Positions 11,840 to 23,992 of a stretch of DNA of 64,000 bases are shown here, piece by piece. Location of the stretch: assembly GCA_930367205.1 (NCBI GenBank), contig OV884014.1:78905104-78969103 (forward strand), written 5' to 3'. How positions within the stretch are numbered: position 1 is the first letter of the stretch; the number at the start of each line of letters is the position of its first letter. Below the pieces are notes generated by a model that was not told where the DNA came from, ran no database searches, and worked only from the letters and a program-made list of their open reading frames with translations. The stretch is from Acanthosoma haemorrhoidale (Eukaryota; Arthropoda; Insecta; Hemiptera; Acanthosomatidae). A program made the position numbers and the translations under genes.

Positions 11840-12530
11840 AGATATCTTTCTCAGATCGTGCCAAAATCGTCAGCTGCTTTTGGAGACAGTGGAAAAGTAT
11901 AAGTTGTTACTATTTTATTTATTTTTTCTGAAAATCGGGGTACCTAAATTGAATAGGGTACAAAAAAAATCGCAATGTATGTTTTAGTGAGTTTGTTATG
12001 TTTGTGTCTTCCGGCAATGGAAGATCCAAAAGTGATTTTAGGCGTTCGGAATCTGGTCGAATCGTTTTGTGAGATATAAGATGTCCTACCAATGATTTAA
12101 TTTACATTTGTCTTAATTTATGTTGAGTCTATATTTTTCTACAACAGACATAAATTTATTTAAAATGTTGTCATGTTCTACATCTGTTTTACCACAAATA
12201 ATGATATCGTCGATATGTGCATAGGTACTTAATAATTTTTCATTTGATATAATTTTATCTATTGCTCTTTGAAAACAAGCAACACCGTTTGTAACTCCAA
12301 ACCCCCCCCCCTATTAAATCGATACAAACGACCACATTCTTGAAACCCAGTATATGGTTTTTCTACATCAGAAAGAGGTAATTGAAGATAGCTACTACCT
12401 ATGGTACTAAATATATAATTCTCTGCAACTTTTCTAACTCATCAATACATGGAATAGTATAAGCACCTAAAGCTGTAACTCTATTTATTGTTTATGAATA
12501 ATCTATGACTAGTCGGTTTTTATGGGACTC
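11840..12530 (-). pseudogene. Gypsy reverse transcriptase, decayed core
   Basis: With several frame changes the minus strand here reads as gypsy RT. The clearest block is HIDDIIICGKTDVEHDNIL near 12150-12215, corresponding to the Y-D-D catalytic box with His in place of Tyr. This is followed by a helix typical of the thumb region and VGHLIS (usually LGH-VS). No single long open frame remains. Confidence 0.65.
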
Positions 12531-12535
12531 ATTTG

Positions 12536-13240
12536 TTACGACACACTTTCTTCGATAATCCCTTCTGTAAACATTCTGGAAATTTCCTTTTTTATCGATT
12601 CTACGTTATAATTAGGAAAACATCTTGACGTAGCTATCGGTTTGCAGCCTGGGTCTAAATTTTGAAACAGCCGGGGTGGTTCCACTTTAGCATTGGCTGA
12701 AGAACACATTGATAATGAAGATTTCTTGCCTCCGTATTTTTTTTCGATATTACCAAGCCCCTTTAGCATATCATGACCAACCAAAATATCAGCACATAAG
12801 TCCTGAATAACAGCACATTTACATTTTAGATACGAATGATTTCGTATGACAATATTGACGATGACAAAGCCTTTTATTTCAGAGGTCAAAGTTATAGATG
12901 CCGTGGAAACTTTACCTATTTCAGTGCGCACTTTAATGTTGTTTTTATTGGCAAACTCTACATCTATAAAACTGGTTGAGCTTCCTGTGTCAATAAGACA
13001 TCGTGCCGGAATGAGGTTAACGGTAGCGAGGGCAACTGCTTTCTTAAGAACACTGAGGGAAGGCCCTGTTACGCTGGCTAAATGGGCTGTTGACGATTCC
13101 GAAGTAGAATATGGTAATGAGGCTTATATCAACAGACTTTTGAAAAATGTCCAGTTTTCCTATATCGGTTGGCATGTACTGTCCTTACCAGGATAAGAGG
13201 GACGTGTATGACAATTACCTCCGCAGAAAAAATTATCTTT
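12536..13240 (-). pseudogene. Gypsy gag zinc knuckle, protease and start of RT
   Basis: From 13240 downward there is a CGGNCHTRPSYPGKDSTC segment, a gag-type zinc knuckle. After a frame break come LIDTGSSTSFIDVEFA (an intact retropepsin DTGS active site) and DILVGHDML, the usual second protease block. The frame then continues through PTSRCFPNYN-like linker sequence to IKKEISRMFTEGIIEESVS, the conserved start of gypsy RT. The 131-codon frame at 12536-12931 is the longest intact part. Confidence 0.8.
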
Positions 13241-13481
13241 TTGCTGAGCTGCAGAAATGATATTGCTTTCGTACAGAACGCTCTCGGGGTAAGAAGTTTA
13301 GGAGTCGAGGTCGTTAGACTAGTCGAATTGACCTACAGACATAGTTTGACGGTTGGTTACGTTCTACATTTTCTTGTACCATTTCCAGGGCCTGTGCCTG
13401 TCTAATAGCATCGACCTTACTTTACCTTTTGTTTTAAAGCAGACGCAGTTAAATATGCAGGGACGTAAGACCGTTGATAAA

Positions 13482-13960
13482 TTAATCACGAATGTCCCTA
13501 TGCTCCAACGCACTGACGGCTTTGAAAACACAGTCTCGACTTATAAGTTTTAAAATCTGAATATATTGATCAATTGTTTCTCCTGGTTGTTGTTTCCTGA
13601 CAGTCAATAAGTGATGAGTGAACACTTCATTTTTTGCATTTATGAAAGTTGAATTCAGCTGATTTAAGCCATCTTTATATAATACAATCGACAATCACTT
13701 ATGATTTCAAAAGCAGTTGGAGAAAGATAGTTTATTAATACCTTTAGTTTATCTTCTTCGTTGGCGTATTCAGAGAAAGACAGAAAATTATCAAAAGTTG
13801 TCAGTCAATGCGTTCATTCTTTAGTATCACTTGTTAAGTCGTGTAGCGATTCGAACCGAGCAGGTAGTAGGAATTTGTCGAAACGACAGGAATCAAACTT
13901 GCGTTTCAAAGTTTTGCCGTTATTTAACGCGTTCCAGACTTCCTTTCTTAACGTGTTTTG
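13482..13960 (-). pseudogene. Gypsy gag fragment
   Basis: The 70-codon frame at 13482-13694 contains VFTHHLLTVRKQQPGETIDQ, then YIQILKLISRDC. The F-------R-Q--GES-D-Y---L--L---C pattern is the most conserved stretch of gypsy gag. Upstream (13700-13960) the same strand keeps fragments resembling the preceding capsid helices, broken by stops. Confidence 0.75.
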
Positions 13961-13968
13961 ACTAAATA

Positions 13969-14096
13969 AAATTGTAATGAAACCAGTGATAAATTATGAA
14001 ACGTTTATTTAGTTAAAACTCAGCATGAGTAGATATGAATTTGAAAATACAAAAGGTAATGAAAGGTTATATCAATTAGGTTGCTTGATCTCAAAT
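13969..14096 (-). repeat. LTR-like direct repeat, proximal copy
   Basis: This is the partner of 10894-11021 in the same orientation, and lies on the 5' side of the minus-strand element. Neither copy shows clear TG...CA ends. No target duplication was recognised, so the true LTR borders are uncertain. Confidence 0.65.
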
Positions 14097-14109
14097 AGAA
14101 CACCGTAGT

Positions 14110-14714
14110 AGTTACTCCACATTAACCAAAAACGAATCTGCATATTTTGAGGTGTTAATTAAATTTTCAGGGCTACCGCAGATCAAAGAGACAGACAGTC
14201 AAAAAACGTTCCCTACGAACCTGAATGAAAGTAGAGCCTCTCCCTTTAGATTCGGCAATTATCAAATTGTTTCAATTCGTGTAATGATTTTCAAATAGCT
14301 AGTATTAATTTTTGAAAGTTATTATATAGTCTATTTCTAGGTAATATCTACCGAGTGCAGTTTTGAGAAAATGAAAGAGATAGCATCAAGATGATAATTT
14401 GTTCGATTCTCATCAATGGAAGATTAGAAAATGACCTCTACTAGAACTAGAGATCCAGTGAAACTCGGCAATAACAAATACAACTTATGCACAATATTAT
14501 AAGATAATGGTTGGCTTTGGTTTCAGGAGCTGTAGTATATACTTATTCGCTATGTTGCTCGCTGCATAATCAAGTTACTCGTTCCCGAATTTCGCAGCTT
14601 TCTACCGCACGAGTTGTTTACTTACAAGTTCTCAATTAGTGTTCAACTTGGAATATTGTAGTTTCTGATCATTCTTTACTTTTGTTGATTAGTTGGTTTT
14701 TCTTAAATTTTACC
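14110..14714 (+). other. Region upstream of SNRNP40
   Basis: No coding sequence or recognisable core promoter motif stands out, apart from AT-rich DNA. The transcription start of SNRNP40 must lie upstream of 14715 but cannot be placed. Confidence 0.35.
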
Positions 14715-17700
14715 ATGAAACGTAAAGGCTCTGAGTTGGTAGCTTACGATAATCAAAGAGCTATTAAACGCCTCCATGAAGATGTAATGTTAACATTCAA
14801 TATGAATCATATACTATGTGAAACTCAAAAAATTATTCTTAAATGATATTACTAAATAATGTTTTGTTTTAGGGAGTTAAAAGAACATCTAGCTTATTAG
14901 CTCCAATCATGGCATTGGAAGGGCATCAAGGAGATATTTTTAGTTTGAAATTTCACCCTGATGGTAAATATTTAGCATCAACAGGATTTGACAGACAAAT
15001 ATGTAAGTATCTTTGAATTTCTTATATATTATTTTCATACTTTACTTGATATTTGTGTTATTATTTTACTTTGGTTCGAAGATGTTTCTTTCTAGTGAGT
15101 CTATACATTATAAATATGAATTTGATGCATTGATAAATATGTATTTGAAGTCGCCAAGGTCCAAATTTTCAAATTAGCAATTTTTCCGATATTCGTGCCG
15201 AATTTCATATTCTTAACTACAATTTTTGATTCAGATTATTGTTTAAATATTTCATCTGAATATGCGGTTTTTTTATTTGCAGTTCTTTGGAATGTTTATG
15301 GAGAATGTGAGCATATTTCAACCATGATGGGGCATTCGGGAGCTGTCATGGAATTGCAATTTTCAACTGATGGAAATACACTTTTCACATGTAGTACTGA
15401 CAATACTGTTGCAATGTGGGACATAATAGCAGGACAAAGAGTAAAGAAACTAAAAGGTATTATTATAAGATCTTTATTTGAAAAGTTACAATTGGTTTCT
15501 ACAGCTATATATTAATTGGGATGTACGAATTCATTCATACTTATGTACGATTTCCATTTATACAACAATTAAAATGTATGATACTAACATCTGTTCATAA
15601 TCAGGCATGAATTATATGCTTTGGTTCATAAAAGAAAGACGGACCTCTATTTATTTTACCTGAGGGTGATGGGTATTCTTTTCTTTCTCCTATGCTACTA
15701 CCCACTCCCCTCTGTGTTGTAAGAACCAAAGGTGTGTTAAGCGGCCAACATTTCAGTACTATCCTCCAACCATCTCACTTACATGTTGTGTCAGAACATC
15801 TTTCTTTCATCAATCAAAGCCCATATCCTAACAAATACACCCGTATTAAGTTTTATTTTGTCATAACTGATTATTCAGCTCACTGTGTCTGTTTTATTAA
15901 TATACTGTAGTCACATTTTTTCCCAATTGCCATTATTTGAAGTCTGTGCCTTTTCAGTCTCCAGACCACATATTATTTAAGTTAGTATTCACATACTAAA
16001 TTATTTATTTTACAATTATAAATCCTATCCCTCTTAGCATCGAGTCATATTTTTCTTTCTTTCCTGTCTCCATTTCACAGATCTCTGGCAGCAATTTCTT
16101 CATTCATGTCCTGGGTCTCTGTCATAGTTAGTCTATTCCTCTCCTCTCTGCTGGGATATTGTTAAATATTTTTTATCATCTTCATTATAAGACCAATCGA
16201 TTTCTGATTTTAATCTTGAAAGGACGGAGGATATTTCGGTGCTGGTTTACTGCCTCCTCACCTTTGGGATTTGTCACACAATTTTTTTTGTTATTGTCCA
16301 TAAGCTGCATACTACTCTCTAGCAACGAATAGAATAAATACTTTTTTGTCAGCAAACCAAATATATTCCAAATCATTTGATTGATTTTTCAATGACTCCC
16401 CAAGGTTCAGTCACAACATTACTGTAGCAATATTGTCTCGAATTGACGTAGACCTTAAACTTAACCCTTCCCTTGACATGTGAATGATACAATCTGTTAT
16501 ACTCGAAAAAAATTTGATAGATTTCTTTTATTATCGGACTTAAATGTTTGAATTGTTCTAAATAAAATAATGAAACAATAGCCTTCATATATTTATAAGT
16601 CATAGTTATTATTTCTCTTTGCATATTAGGGCATTCAGGATTTGTTAACTCATGCCACCCTACACGTCGAGGGACCCAACTGATTGTTAGTGGCTCGGAT
16701 GACTGTTCAATAAAAGTGTGGGATCCAAGAAAGAAGGGGAAGGCTACAACTCTTGTCAACCCCTACCAAGTCCTTTCTGTTTCTTTCAATGATACTGCGG
16801 AGCAAGTATTTTCTTCTGGTATCGACAATGAAATAAAGGTAGGTGTATTTTGTGTTTTTTTTGTACCAATCTGCTGCCATGTAATAACATGTTTGAGTTC
16901 ATTTATATATTTGTTATGTTGTATGGTTTTCAATGTATTTCTACCAAAAATTTCACTAATTATGCCTGCAGATCATTTTTAATTTCAATATCAAGTCTAT
17001 TTCAGCACTAGCGAGCAGTGTAAAACATAGCATCCTATTCAAAAGATTAATTAGCCAAGTATGTGAAATATATATATTTTTTTTTCCATTTATATAATAA
17101 AGAGCCGGTTTGTTATCTATTATTGTGAATGGAGTATGGAGTAAAGCTCATCTTAATACCCTCAAGCCTAATGAAGTCTTTGATTATTATAGTACTTTAA
17201 AATTTCCAAGGAAATTATGCTTTTATACACATAAATTTAATTTAACTATTTTAAGAATTTCTATGGACATTTTAACAAGTAATATTAATAGAATAAAATC
17301 AACCTACACCGACTTACTGTTACTGTACTTTTACTAGCAAAAATGACTCATATATTATTGAATTCTGGTGATTTTTTTACTGGGGATGTACTGGTATATT
17401 AATGGGCAGACCCCATTGTGGTGCTTTGGTTTGGAATCTTCTAATGGTGATTTTAGTTTATAATATATTACCTCTTTGTGCCATAATATTAGAAACTAAT
17501 CTCAACCTGTAAAAAGCCTCAATGTTAAAGTAATAAAAAATTATTAATGAATGAGCTGCTTAAAATACTAAAAATACTAATACTACTCGTTAAATAGATT
17601 GAACTATTATTACTTAGAATGTATAATCCCACCGGTACAAATTTAAATGTTTACTAAACATTGTATAAAATAAATTTACATTTATTACGTATTGCTGTAC

Positions 17701-20581
17701 AAAAGGCTTTCTTATTTTATGCTGTTTTTGTATTCGAGATATATTTGATTTCATAATTTCAAATTTCTTCCATAAATTAAAAAATATAACCTATGCATAG
17801 AACCTGTAGAACTCACTATTACCATTTATTCTTCTGACTGTACTTATCACTTTCAGGGTATGTTTATTAAATAATGAGGCTGATTAAATAACTTCTTTAT
17901 TTTTTGCTACTACAAATTTAATGTTTCTTCCCCTCAATATACTCTCCATTTACACTAATAAGATTGCGGCGACCCAGGCTTCAAGCTAACTCCTGTTAAA
18001 AATTCAAACATTTATGCTTGCAATGATTGATAGCAAACTTGCTTTTGTTGTAGAAAAGCATTTCATAGTTCGATGTATTTATAGATGTAGTTTTGTCAAT
18101 TTTGGCATGATTTATTGGGCATAACTCATAAGTTCTCTTGTCACTGGTATCGGAAATCACGTCTTTTACTGAAATTCATATGAGGAACATGTCTGAATTT
18201 GTAACCTTTTGTCACCATATTTGCACCTCAAACTGCATTTTTTACTTATTTTTTTTGGTCATTGTTAATTATATCTGTTTGGTCGCTATCCTAAATCATA
18301 TAAAATTTTCAAGGTTTGGGACTTGAGATCAAACAATACTGTGATGAAACTACGGGGGCACACAGATACCGTAACAGGTCTATCACTTTCCTCCGATGGT
18401 TCTTACCTTCTGAGTAATTCAATGGACAATACACTTCGCATTTGGGATGTTCGCCCGTATGCTCCTGCAGAGCGATGTGTTAAAATACTGTCTGGGCATC
18501 AGCACAATTTTGAAAAGGTTAGTTTTAACATAATATTCTGTTGTTGTTGTTGTTTTAATTACTATTTATTGATAGAAGTGATTTATTTTTGAAAATGTTT
18601 TTAGAACTTGCTGCGGTGTTCATGGTCAGCTGATGGATCTAAGGTATCTGCAGGATCTGGAGACAGATTTGTATATATTTGGGACACCACCACCAGAAGG
18701 ATTTTATATAAACTTCCTGGGCATAATGGCAGTGTTAATGAAGTGCAGTTTCATCCTACTGAACCTATTGGTAATTTAAAAATTTTGGTTATTAGTAGTA
18801 AAAAGTAAATTTCTTAAATCCAACAGATCAGAATAATCTGTGCTTCATTACATCTTGAGTAAGCGTAAATTAATTCATTCATCTCCTCTTACTTACTGTT
18901 ATAACTCAAGGGAAAGATTGATAATAACATATAATAATTAAAGAACTGTATAATTAACATCAACAAAGAACATATGAAATAAGAAATGTAACCTAATGGG
19001 GATGTAATCAAAAACAGTGTTGGCAATATCATAATACTCTCCCACACTTATTTTTGAAGCTATTATTAATATGAATTATTATAAACATGGTTACACACTT
19101 AAACGTTAAACAAATATTTTAGTCTAAGATAACATCCTTGAGGTGTCCGGGAACTTTCCATATCCTGGTAGGTCTTGTAGGAATGCCCAGTATGTATGGA
19201 GTATCTGCAGTGGCTTGCATCTCGGGAAGATCAGGCCCAAAGCCTGGATCAGAGTTGGCGGCTCTTCTACAGCAGAAGGTGGTGCTGGTCCTTCAGGAAA
19301 TGGGATAAATAAAGGTGCCCAAACATCAAAAGTGACACTCTTTCTTAATTCTGCGTCTCCACTTATGATCTTCTTCATTGATTGGTGTGATGTTTGGTCC
19401 TTTGTAAGTTTGACAAGGTACATCAACTGTCCCATTACTTTAATGATGATGCCAAACTTCCAATGTAATTCCGTGACAACACTCGGTCTCCTACACTAAA
19501 ATTAAAACAACTCCTACCGGACCATTCACCAAAAGAAAAAATACTTGGGAGAGACGGGAATTGAGCCTGGGTCTCCACAATTAGTATTCAGGAATACTTA
19601 CCACTTGGCTGGGCATACTTTAAAAATAAATATTCAATAGGAAATAACTTTGCATAAAGTAACCCAACATTCTTAGAATCGCCCACATATTTAATAATAT
19701 CTTAAATTCAAATGTCTAGTTTTATTTATAATTATTAGCTAAAGAAAAACATTTGACAGGGTAGCAATTATAAAGGATTTCCTCTTTGGCTAGTAATTAT
19801 AAAACCAGTGGGATTTCATGCTACAGTTAACTGATATTTATGATTCAAATGATAATGGTAATATTTTTTATACGTTTATTGATTAACAATATACACAAGG
19901 GAGTCCTTCAGTTTTTCTCTAATTTTCTCGCCACCTGCATGTTAACACACTTTTGCCAACAGTTCGGATGATTAAACATTCCAAGTTCAAAAAAGTTTGA
20001 AGGCATCATCATCCAATTAGGCACAGTCACCTTGACGTCTTCATTTTTTTGAAATTGTTCCCCTCCAAGGGATTCTTTTATGGGAACAAACAAAAGATAG
20101 TCAAACTTTTGAGCGAATTCATCTACAGTCAACTTCGATAAGCTCTCAAACAGGTTTTGTCATTGGTGGGACTTGACCTTTCGCGTCGATCATGACTTTT
20201 GTTTTCTTCATTTTCTTGGCTGCCCTTAAATAGCCTGGCCGAAATAAACACTCAATTCTGAGACAGTGTGGCATCCATAAACTGTGTCTTCAAACAGTTA
20301 AAATCTCCAAGGGTTTAACACCTTTATTGGTTAAAAACTTTATAACAGTTGGATAACAGATAAAGGAACCTCTTGCTCATCCATGGCTATACTAAGAACA
20401 GAGCAGCTAGCCAAGCTGGTTCCCCCTCCCTAGCATATAGTGATTATTATTTATATTTCAATCACCCTCGTAGTTACTTTAAGCATTTGTTTTAAATCTA
20501 ACTAATTGACTTTTCTTTTTTTTTTCAGTTGGATCAGCATCCAGTGATAAAACTGTATACCTGGGGGAATTAGAAGATTAA
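14715..20581 (+). CDS. SNRNP40: U5 snRNP 40 kDa protein, WD40 repeat splicing factor
   Basis: Seven exons: 14715-14783, 14873-15002, 15283-15456, 16630-16838, 18314-18517, 18605-18770 and 20529-20581. All have GT...AG borders and sum to 1005 nt, encoding 334 residues (human about 357). After a basic N-terminus (MKRKGSELVAYDNQRAIKR) there are seven WD40 repeats. Landmarks are LEGHQGDIFSLKFHPDG, FLWNVYGEC, MGHSGAVMELQFSTDG, VWDLRSNN, LRGHTDTVTGLSLSSDGSYL, the GHQHNFEKNLLRCSWS joint and FVYIWDTTTRR. The C-terminus is GSASSDKTVYLGELED. Family knowledge: this is the Prp8-binding WD40 subunit of the U5 snRNP, acting in the nuclear spliceosome. Introns 4 and 6 carry transposon fragments. The start is the first Met in frame after stops and gives the expected family N-terminus. 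Confidence 0.96.
17870..18000 (-). mobile_element. Possible transposase 3' end in SNRNP40 intron 4
   Basis: The minus strand reads NLISVNGEYIEGKKH followed by a stop. This matches the closing G-YIEG-KH of mariner-family transposases and the better preserved remnant at 8310-8545. Nothing further upstream on that strand is recognisable, so the assignment rests on a short motif. Confidence 0.4.
19124..19510 (-). mobile_element. Gypsy integrase C-terminal remnant in SNRNP40 intron 6
   Basis: On the minus strand a VGDRVLSRNY segment is followed, after one frame change, by WKFGIIIKVMGQLMYLVKLT and a short tail. This is the V---NY-----W-PG-I----G---Y-V pattern of the domain that closes gypsy integrases. 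A proline-rich stretch (residues about 48-66 of the 103-codon frame) and a stop at 19124 follow. The catalytic core is absent. Confidence 0.6.
19540..19640 (-). repeat. tRNA-derived SINE-like fragment
   Basis: The minus strand holds GAGACCCAGGCTCAATTCCC close to a T-rich tail. Its layout is like the B-box-bearing sequences at 1857-1921 and 41221-41275. The B box is imperfect and no clear ends were found. Confidence 0.35.
19725..19803. repeat. Short inverted-repeat element (79 bp)
   Basis: The left arm TTTATAATTATTAGCTAAAG and the right arm CTTTGGCTAGTAATTATAAA form a stem of about 20 pairs with few mismatches around a loop of about 30 bases. The arms match the AGCCAAAGA ends of the SINE-like family. 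It could be a minimal deletion derivative of that family. Confidence 0.55.
19880..20140 (-). mobile_element. Mariner/SETMAR-type transposase C-terminus, SNRNP40 intron 6
   Basis: A 74-codon frame reads PIKESLGGEQFQKNEDVKVT, then VPNWMMMPSNFFELG and a W-KCVNM segment. This is the L-G--F--DEDVK--V--W------FF--G------W-KC pattern that ends mariner-family transposases. It starts at an internal Met. The catalytic domain on its upstream side (20140-20290) is too decayed to read. Confidence 0.65.
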
Positions 20582-20900
20582 TTTTTAATTATTTTTTTAT
20601 AATGCTATACATTATACTTGCATGTGTTTTAACATGTCAAAATAATTATTTTTAAATTAAATTTGGTTTATTTATTAGTTAACATTAATAAATTACCAAA
20701 TATGTATATAATTTAGTTGTAAGTAAAAAAATATATACTTTATATTGTTTTAAGGCAATTCATAAAAACAAAAACTATTTACCTATTACTGGTATGTAGT
20801 CTAGAACCTCCTGGTGGGATTATTATTCTTAGTGAAATTAAGGAATGTGTTAATCAAATAACTTATTTTATTTGTATTATTTGACATATTTATACTGTAA

Positions 20901-20906
20901 AATAAA
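20901..20906 (+). terminator. Probable SNRNP40 polyadenylation signal
   Basis: AATAAA lies about 320 bases after the stop codon, with a second AATAAA ten bases later. Earlier AT-rich near-matches exist (about 20685), so which one is used cannot be decided. Confidence 0.4.
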
Positions 20907-21296
20907 CGCAAATAAAAACTTGAAATTGTATGTGATTTTTTTATAATCCCTAGTTTGTGATAGTTGAAAATGTGCACTACTTTGTACCTTATTAATTGTG
21001 GAATCCGTAGGTGCTCGTTCAGAACTGGGAGATCAAGCTAAAATATTTATTACAATATCATAAGGGCCAGTATAGTATGAATTCACTTCTCACTTGGAAG
21101 ATATAAATTTTGTTTTATGGAAAGCAAATGAAATAAAATCTGCATTCCCAAGCAAGATAGAAAAATGTTTGTTTTGTACAGTTAAACGCTTTTATCTACG
21201 ACAACTTAGAGCAGAAAGAAAGGTTGACCAATTAATAAATTAAAGCTCTTTTCTAGCTTAAGTGATGTATTACTGGTGGTGTGGAGTGTGTATGTT

Positions 21297-21517
21297 ATGA
21301 AATAAAACACCTGTCTCCACAGCTTTATTGATCTGTTCCCTAACATTTTGGACGGATAAGATCGCCATCGTCAACCGATAGAGCTGATGGTAAGTGTAGT
21401 ACTTGCAAAGTCTGGCCAGACGGCTTGATAGCCAACCCAGCAAGCACTACACATACCATCAGCTTCTTTCAAGTATAAATCAATAAAACTGTGGAGACAG
21501 AAAGTGTTTTATTCCAT
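21297..21517. repeat. Nested foldback element (221 bp)
   Basis: The outer arms are 21297-21332 (core CTGTCTCCACAGCTTTATTG) and 21479-21517 (core CAATAAAACTGTGGAGACAG). The inner arms are 21382-21406 (AGCTGATGGTAAGTGTAG) and 21440-21464 (CTACACATACCATCAGCT). A perfect 10-base palindrome, TCTGGCCAGA, sits at 21411-21420. The arms pair with only a few mismatches, so the single strand would fold into one long interrupted hairpin. It could be a foldback/MITE element, or the structured end of a retroelement. Confidence 0.75.
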
Positions 21518-21589
21518 ACAGTGATCTCCTTTCCCTATTCTATCTACCCTAATTCCTTAAATAATATTTTTAAGTGGTCAATCCATTTT

Positions 21590-22830
21590 GTTGAATTTCT
21601 ATTCTGCACTTGCTTTCTCCAATGTAGCCAAACCTTTCCATCCTGAAAATTTCTATTTGCCAGCTATTACTCCTGAAAAAATTCTATCCTCAAGTACCTT
21701 AGGTCCTGAGAAAATTCCTGCTAATTACATCAAATTAACTCTATTGGTATTTTTTCCACATATCCTATGAACACTTCCTCACTACCTGATATCTGGAAAA
21801 AACAAATGTTCCAATCCCACCTTTCTATCCAATTACCGCCCTATATCTATCTTATGCGCGCACTCTTGAAGCACCTTGATTGTTTTGTTCAGTCACAATT
21901 CTCTAACTTCATATAGCAAAGAAATGTCCTTGATCCTCTCCAATCTGGTTCTGGCCCCCTGCATCCTTCTCAGACCCCTCGACTAAAAATAACTCATGAC
22001 ATCAGACTTGTTAGGGGCGACAAGAAAATAACTGTACTTATCCTCTTTGACTTCAGGAAAGCTTTTGACACAGTACTTACAAAACTCCTATCTGAAATCT
22101 CCTTAAATCCTTCCTCTCTAACCGTGCTTAGTACGTAACATGCCCCCATTTAACTTAGTGTATATACATAAAGGTGTACTTCATGGTTTATCTTTATCTC
22201 CTCAACTCTTTTCCCTATTCCTGTTGGGTCTCCCAATGCCCTAAAATCCTGTAAGTACCATTTTTATGCTGATGACTTATAAATTTACCATTCCTTTCAT
22301 CCTTCAGACTTGGATACAAATTTCAAACTTGTCACTTAGATACAAACTTCAAACAGATGCCTACTCATTTGCAGAATAAGATATCCAAAATCATTTGAAT
22401 CCAAATATTCTGAAGACTATGTATTCTAATAGCAAATAAATTACTAACTAACTACAAGACACACCAATGTTCACAATCTGTTTAGTTAAAGTTTTTTTTA
22501 CGAATCTACAGTTAAAGACCTAGTACTTCTCACCAACAACCTTTGGAATGACCGCACTAGAGCTATCTTAAAAAAAAATCTTTGCCTCCTTAGTCCAACT
22601 AAAGAAACTGCACAACTTTCTCCCTACCTTCCTTTGAGTAGATCTTATTTCCTCCCTCACTTACACTATTGTAGAGGATGGACTTCAGTTGAAATGGCTT
22701 GCTCCATATCTTCCTCACAAATAGGTCCTTGGTACCTTCCTCTACAAACAATTTTCATACCTTTTCTCTACATTGAACCCAAAATCAGCCTTTCATACCC
22801 AATTGTGAATTAGTGCGTGTTAATTTCTCT
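21590..22830 (+). mobile_element. Decayed LINE reverse transcriptase
   Basis: Across several frames the plus strand shows LINE RT blocks in the right order. LSNYRPISILC is near 21815-21850, LTSGKLLTQ/FRKAFDTV near 22045-22075, and YADDL near 22263-22280. A C-terminal block, NNLWNDRTRAILKKN, is near 22535-22575. Many stops and frame changes show long decay. NYRPISIL together with FRKAFDTV and YADDL is typical of jockey/CR1-type non-LTR elements, but the clade cannot be fixed. Confidence 0.75.
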
Positions 22831-22839
22831 AAATATTTT

Positions 22840-23860
22840 TTTTTCCTAGCAAGTTCTTTTTTATATTTCCTTCATATTGTTGTGGATTGCAGTTATTTTA
22901 TTTTTTGAATTCCTGATAATAATTTGTCCTTTATGTATATTTTTTATTATATCTTTCCTTACTTCATTTTATCTGTACATTGACTAATACTCTCTAAGAA
23001 CACACTCAACGTTAAAAAAACTTTGGTTTTTTAGGAACACTAAATCCCAGGGCAATAAAGATATTATACCCTGTATGTCCTGCACACTTCTCTCAATAGT
23101 ATGTTCTCTTAAAGCCTTTGACATAGTCCATAATCTAAGGACAATAGCCTTGTCCTGATAAGGTCACTCACAAAGAAGTGAGTGAATGCTTTCTTCATTG
23201 AAGCAAGTTAGTGTTCAAGTATATGTATATGTGATTGGCAAGCCACTGAAAAACTCCATTTTCAGATAGTCCCTTCTTTATCACTTTCTAATGTACTATA
23301 TAATAAAATTTTTGTTTTATTTTGGCGGCGAGTAAAATTTAATGGCTAAAAGTTTCCATTAAGGTTTTAATTATACATTGAACACAATTTTCATATGTTT
23401 TTTTTGTGAGACTGATTGGAACATACGAGTGGGTGTACCTCACTGACAGGATACAACTACATGATAAACATTAGGGAGGCAGTTATTTAATTAATAGATA
23501 ACTTTGTGGTGTTTTCCTACTTCCAACCTAAGCCAGGTCGAGTTTACCTCTTCAAACTGATGATGTGAAAAAAAGAACTTGGAATTACCATAAGTCTAAT
23601 AATAATTACCATAACTATAACTGTGATAAATGAATAATTTGTCTATTTACAACATTCTTAGATTACAAGCACTTTCGATTGTACAACGTAATTATTATCA
23701 AGTGTTACTAAATATCACAATATCAAATATTTATTAAAGATTTGAATTGGGAGTGTGCATATATCACAGGCAGGTAATTATTTATCTTGGACTAGGAGTA
23801 AGTCAAATTATTTATATGTAATAGTACTGGACTGAGCAAGGAGGGTTGTATAATCTGGAT
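22840..23860. other. AT-rich non-coding stretch
   Basis: No gene is recognised. A single RT-like phrase (LKAFDIVHN) can be read near 23112-23140 but is too short to support a call. Confidence 0.4.
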
Positions 23861-23992
23861 TAAGGAACAAACCCAGGTTTTTTGGGGAATAGGGACCCCT
23901 GATTGTTTTTAATCATTTCTCTAGTCTATTATCTGTAAATGGAAGGTTTGGGGAAAGTGTTTAGTAACAGATGTTTTAGTGTTTAAACATAT

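Larger units (their letters stand above)
10894..14096 (-). mobile_element. Degraded Ty3/gypsy LTR retrotransposon
   Basis: Reading down the minus strand from 14096, the order is gag, zinc knuckle, protease, reverse transcriptase, RNase H, and an integrase tail. That is the canonical Ty3/gypsy order. The whole is bracketed by two direct repeats of about 128 bp that look like shortened LTRs. Many frame changes and stops make it inactive. Pieces are described separately. It lies about 600 bp upstream of the SNRNP40 start codon and may lie close to that promoter. Confidence 0.85.

Noticed and set aside
12846..13196. 116-codon plus-strand gene
   Set aside because: It is the antisense shadow of the gypsy protease region on the minus strand.
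16373..16759. 128-codon minus-strand ORF
   Set aside because: It overlaps exon 4 of SNRNP40 in antisense and has no features of its own.
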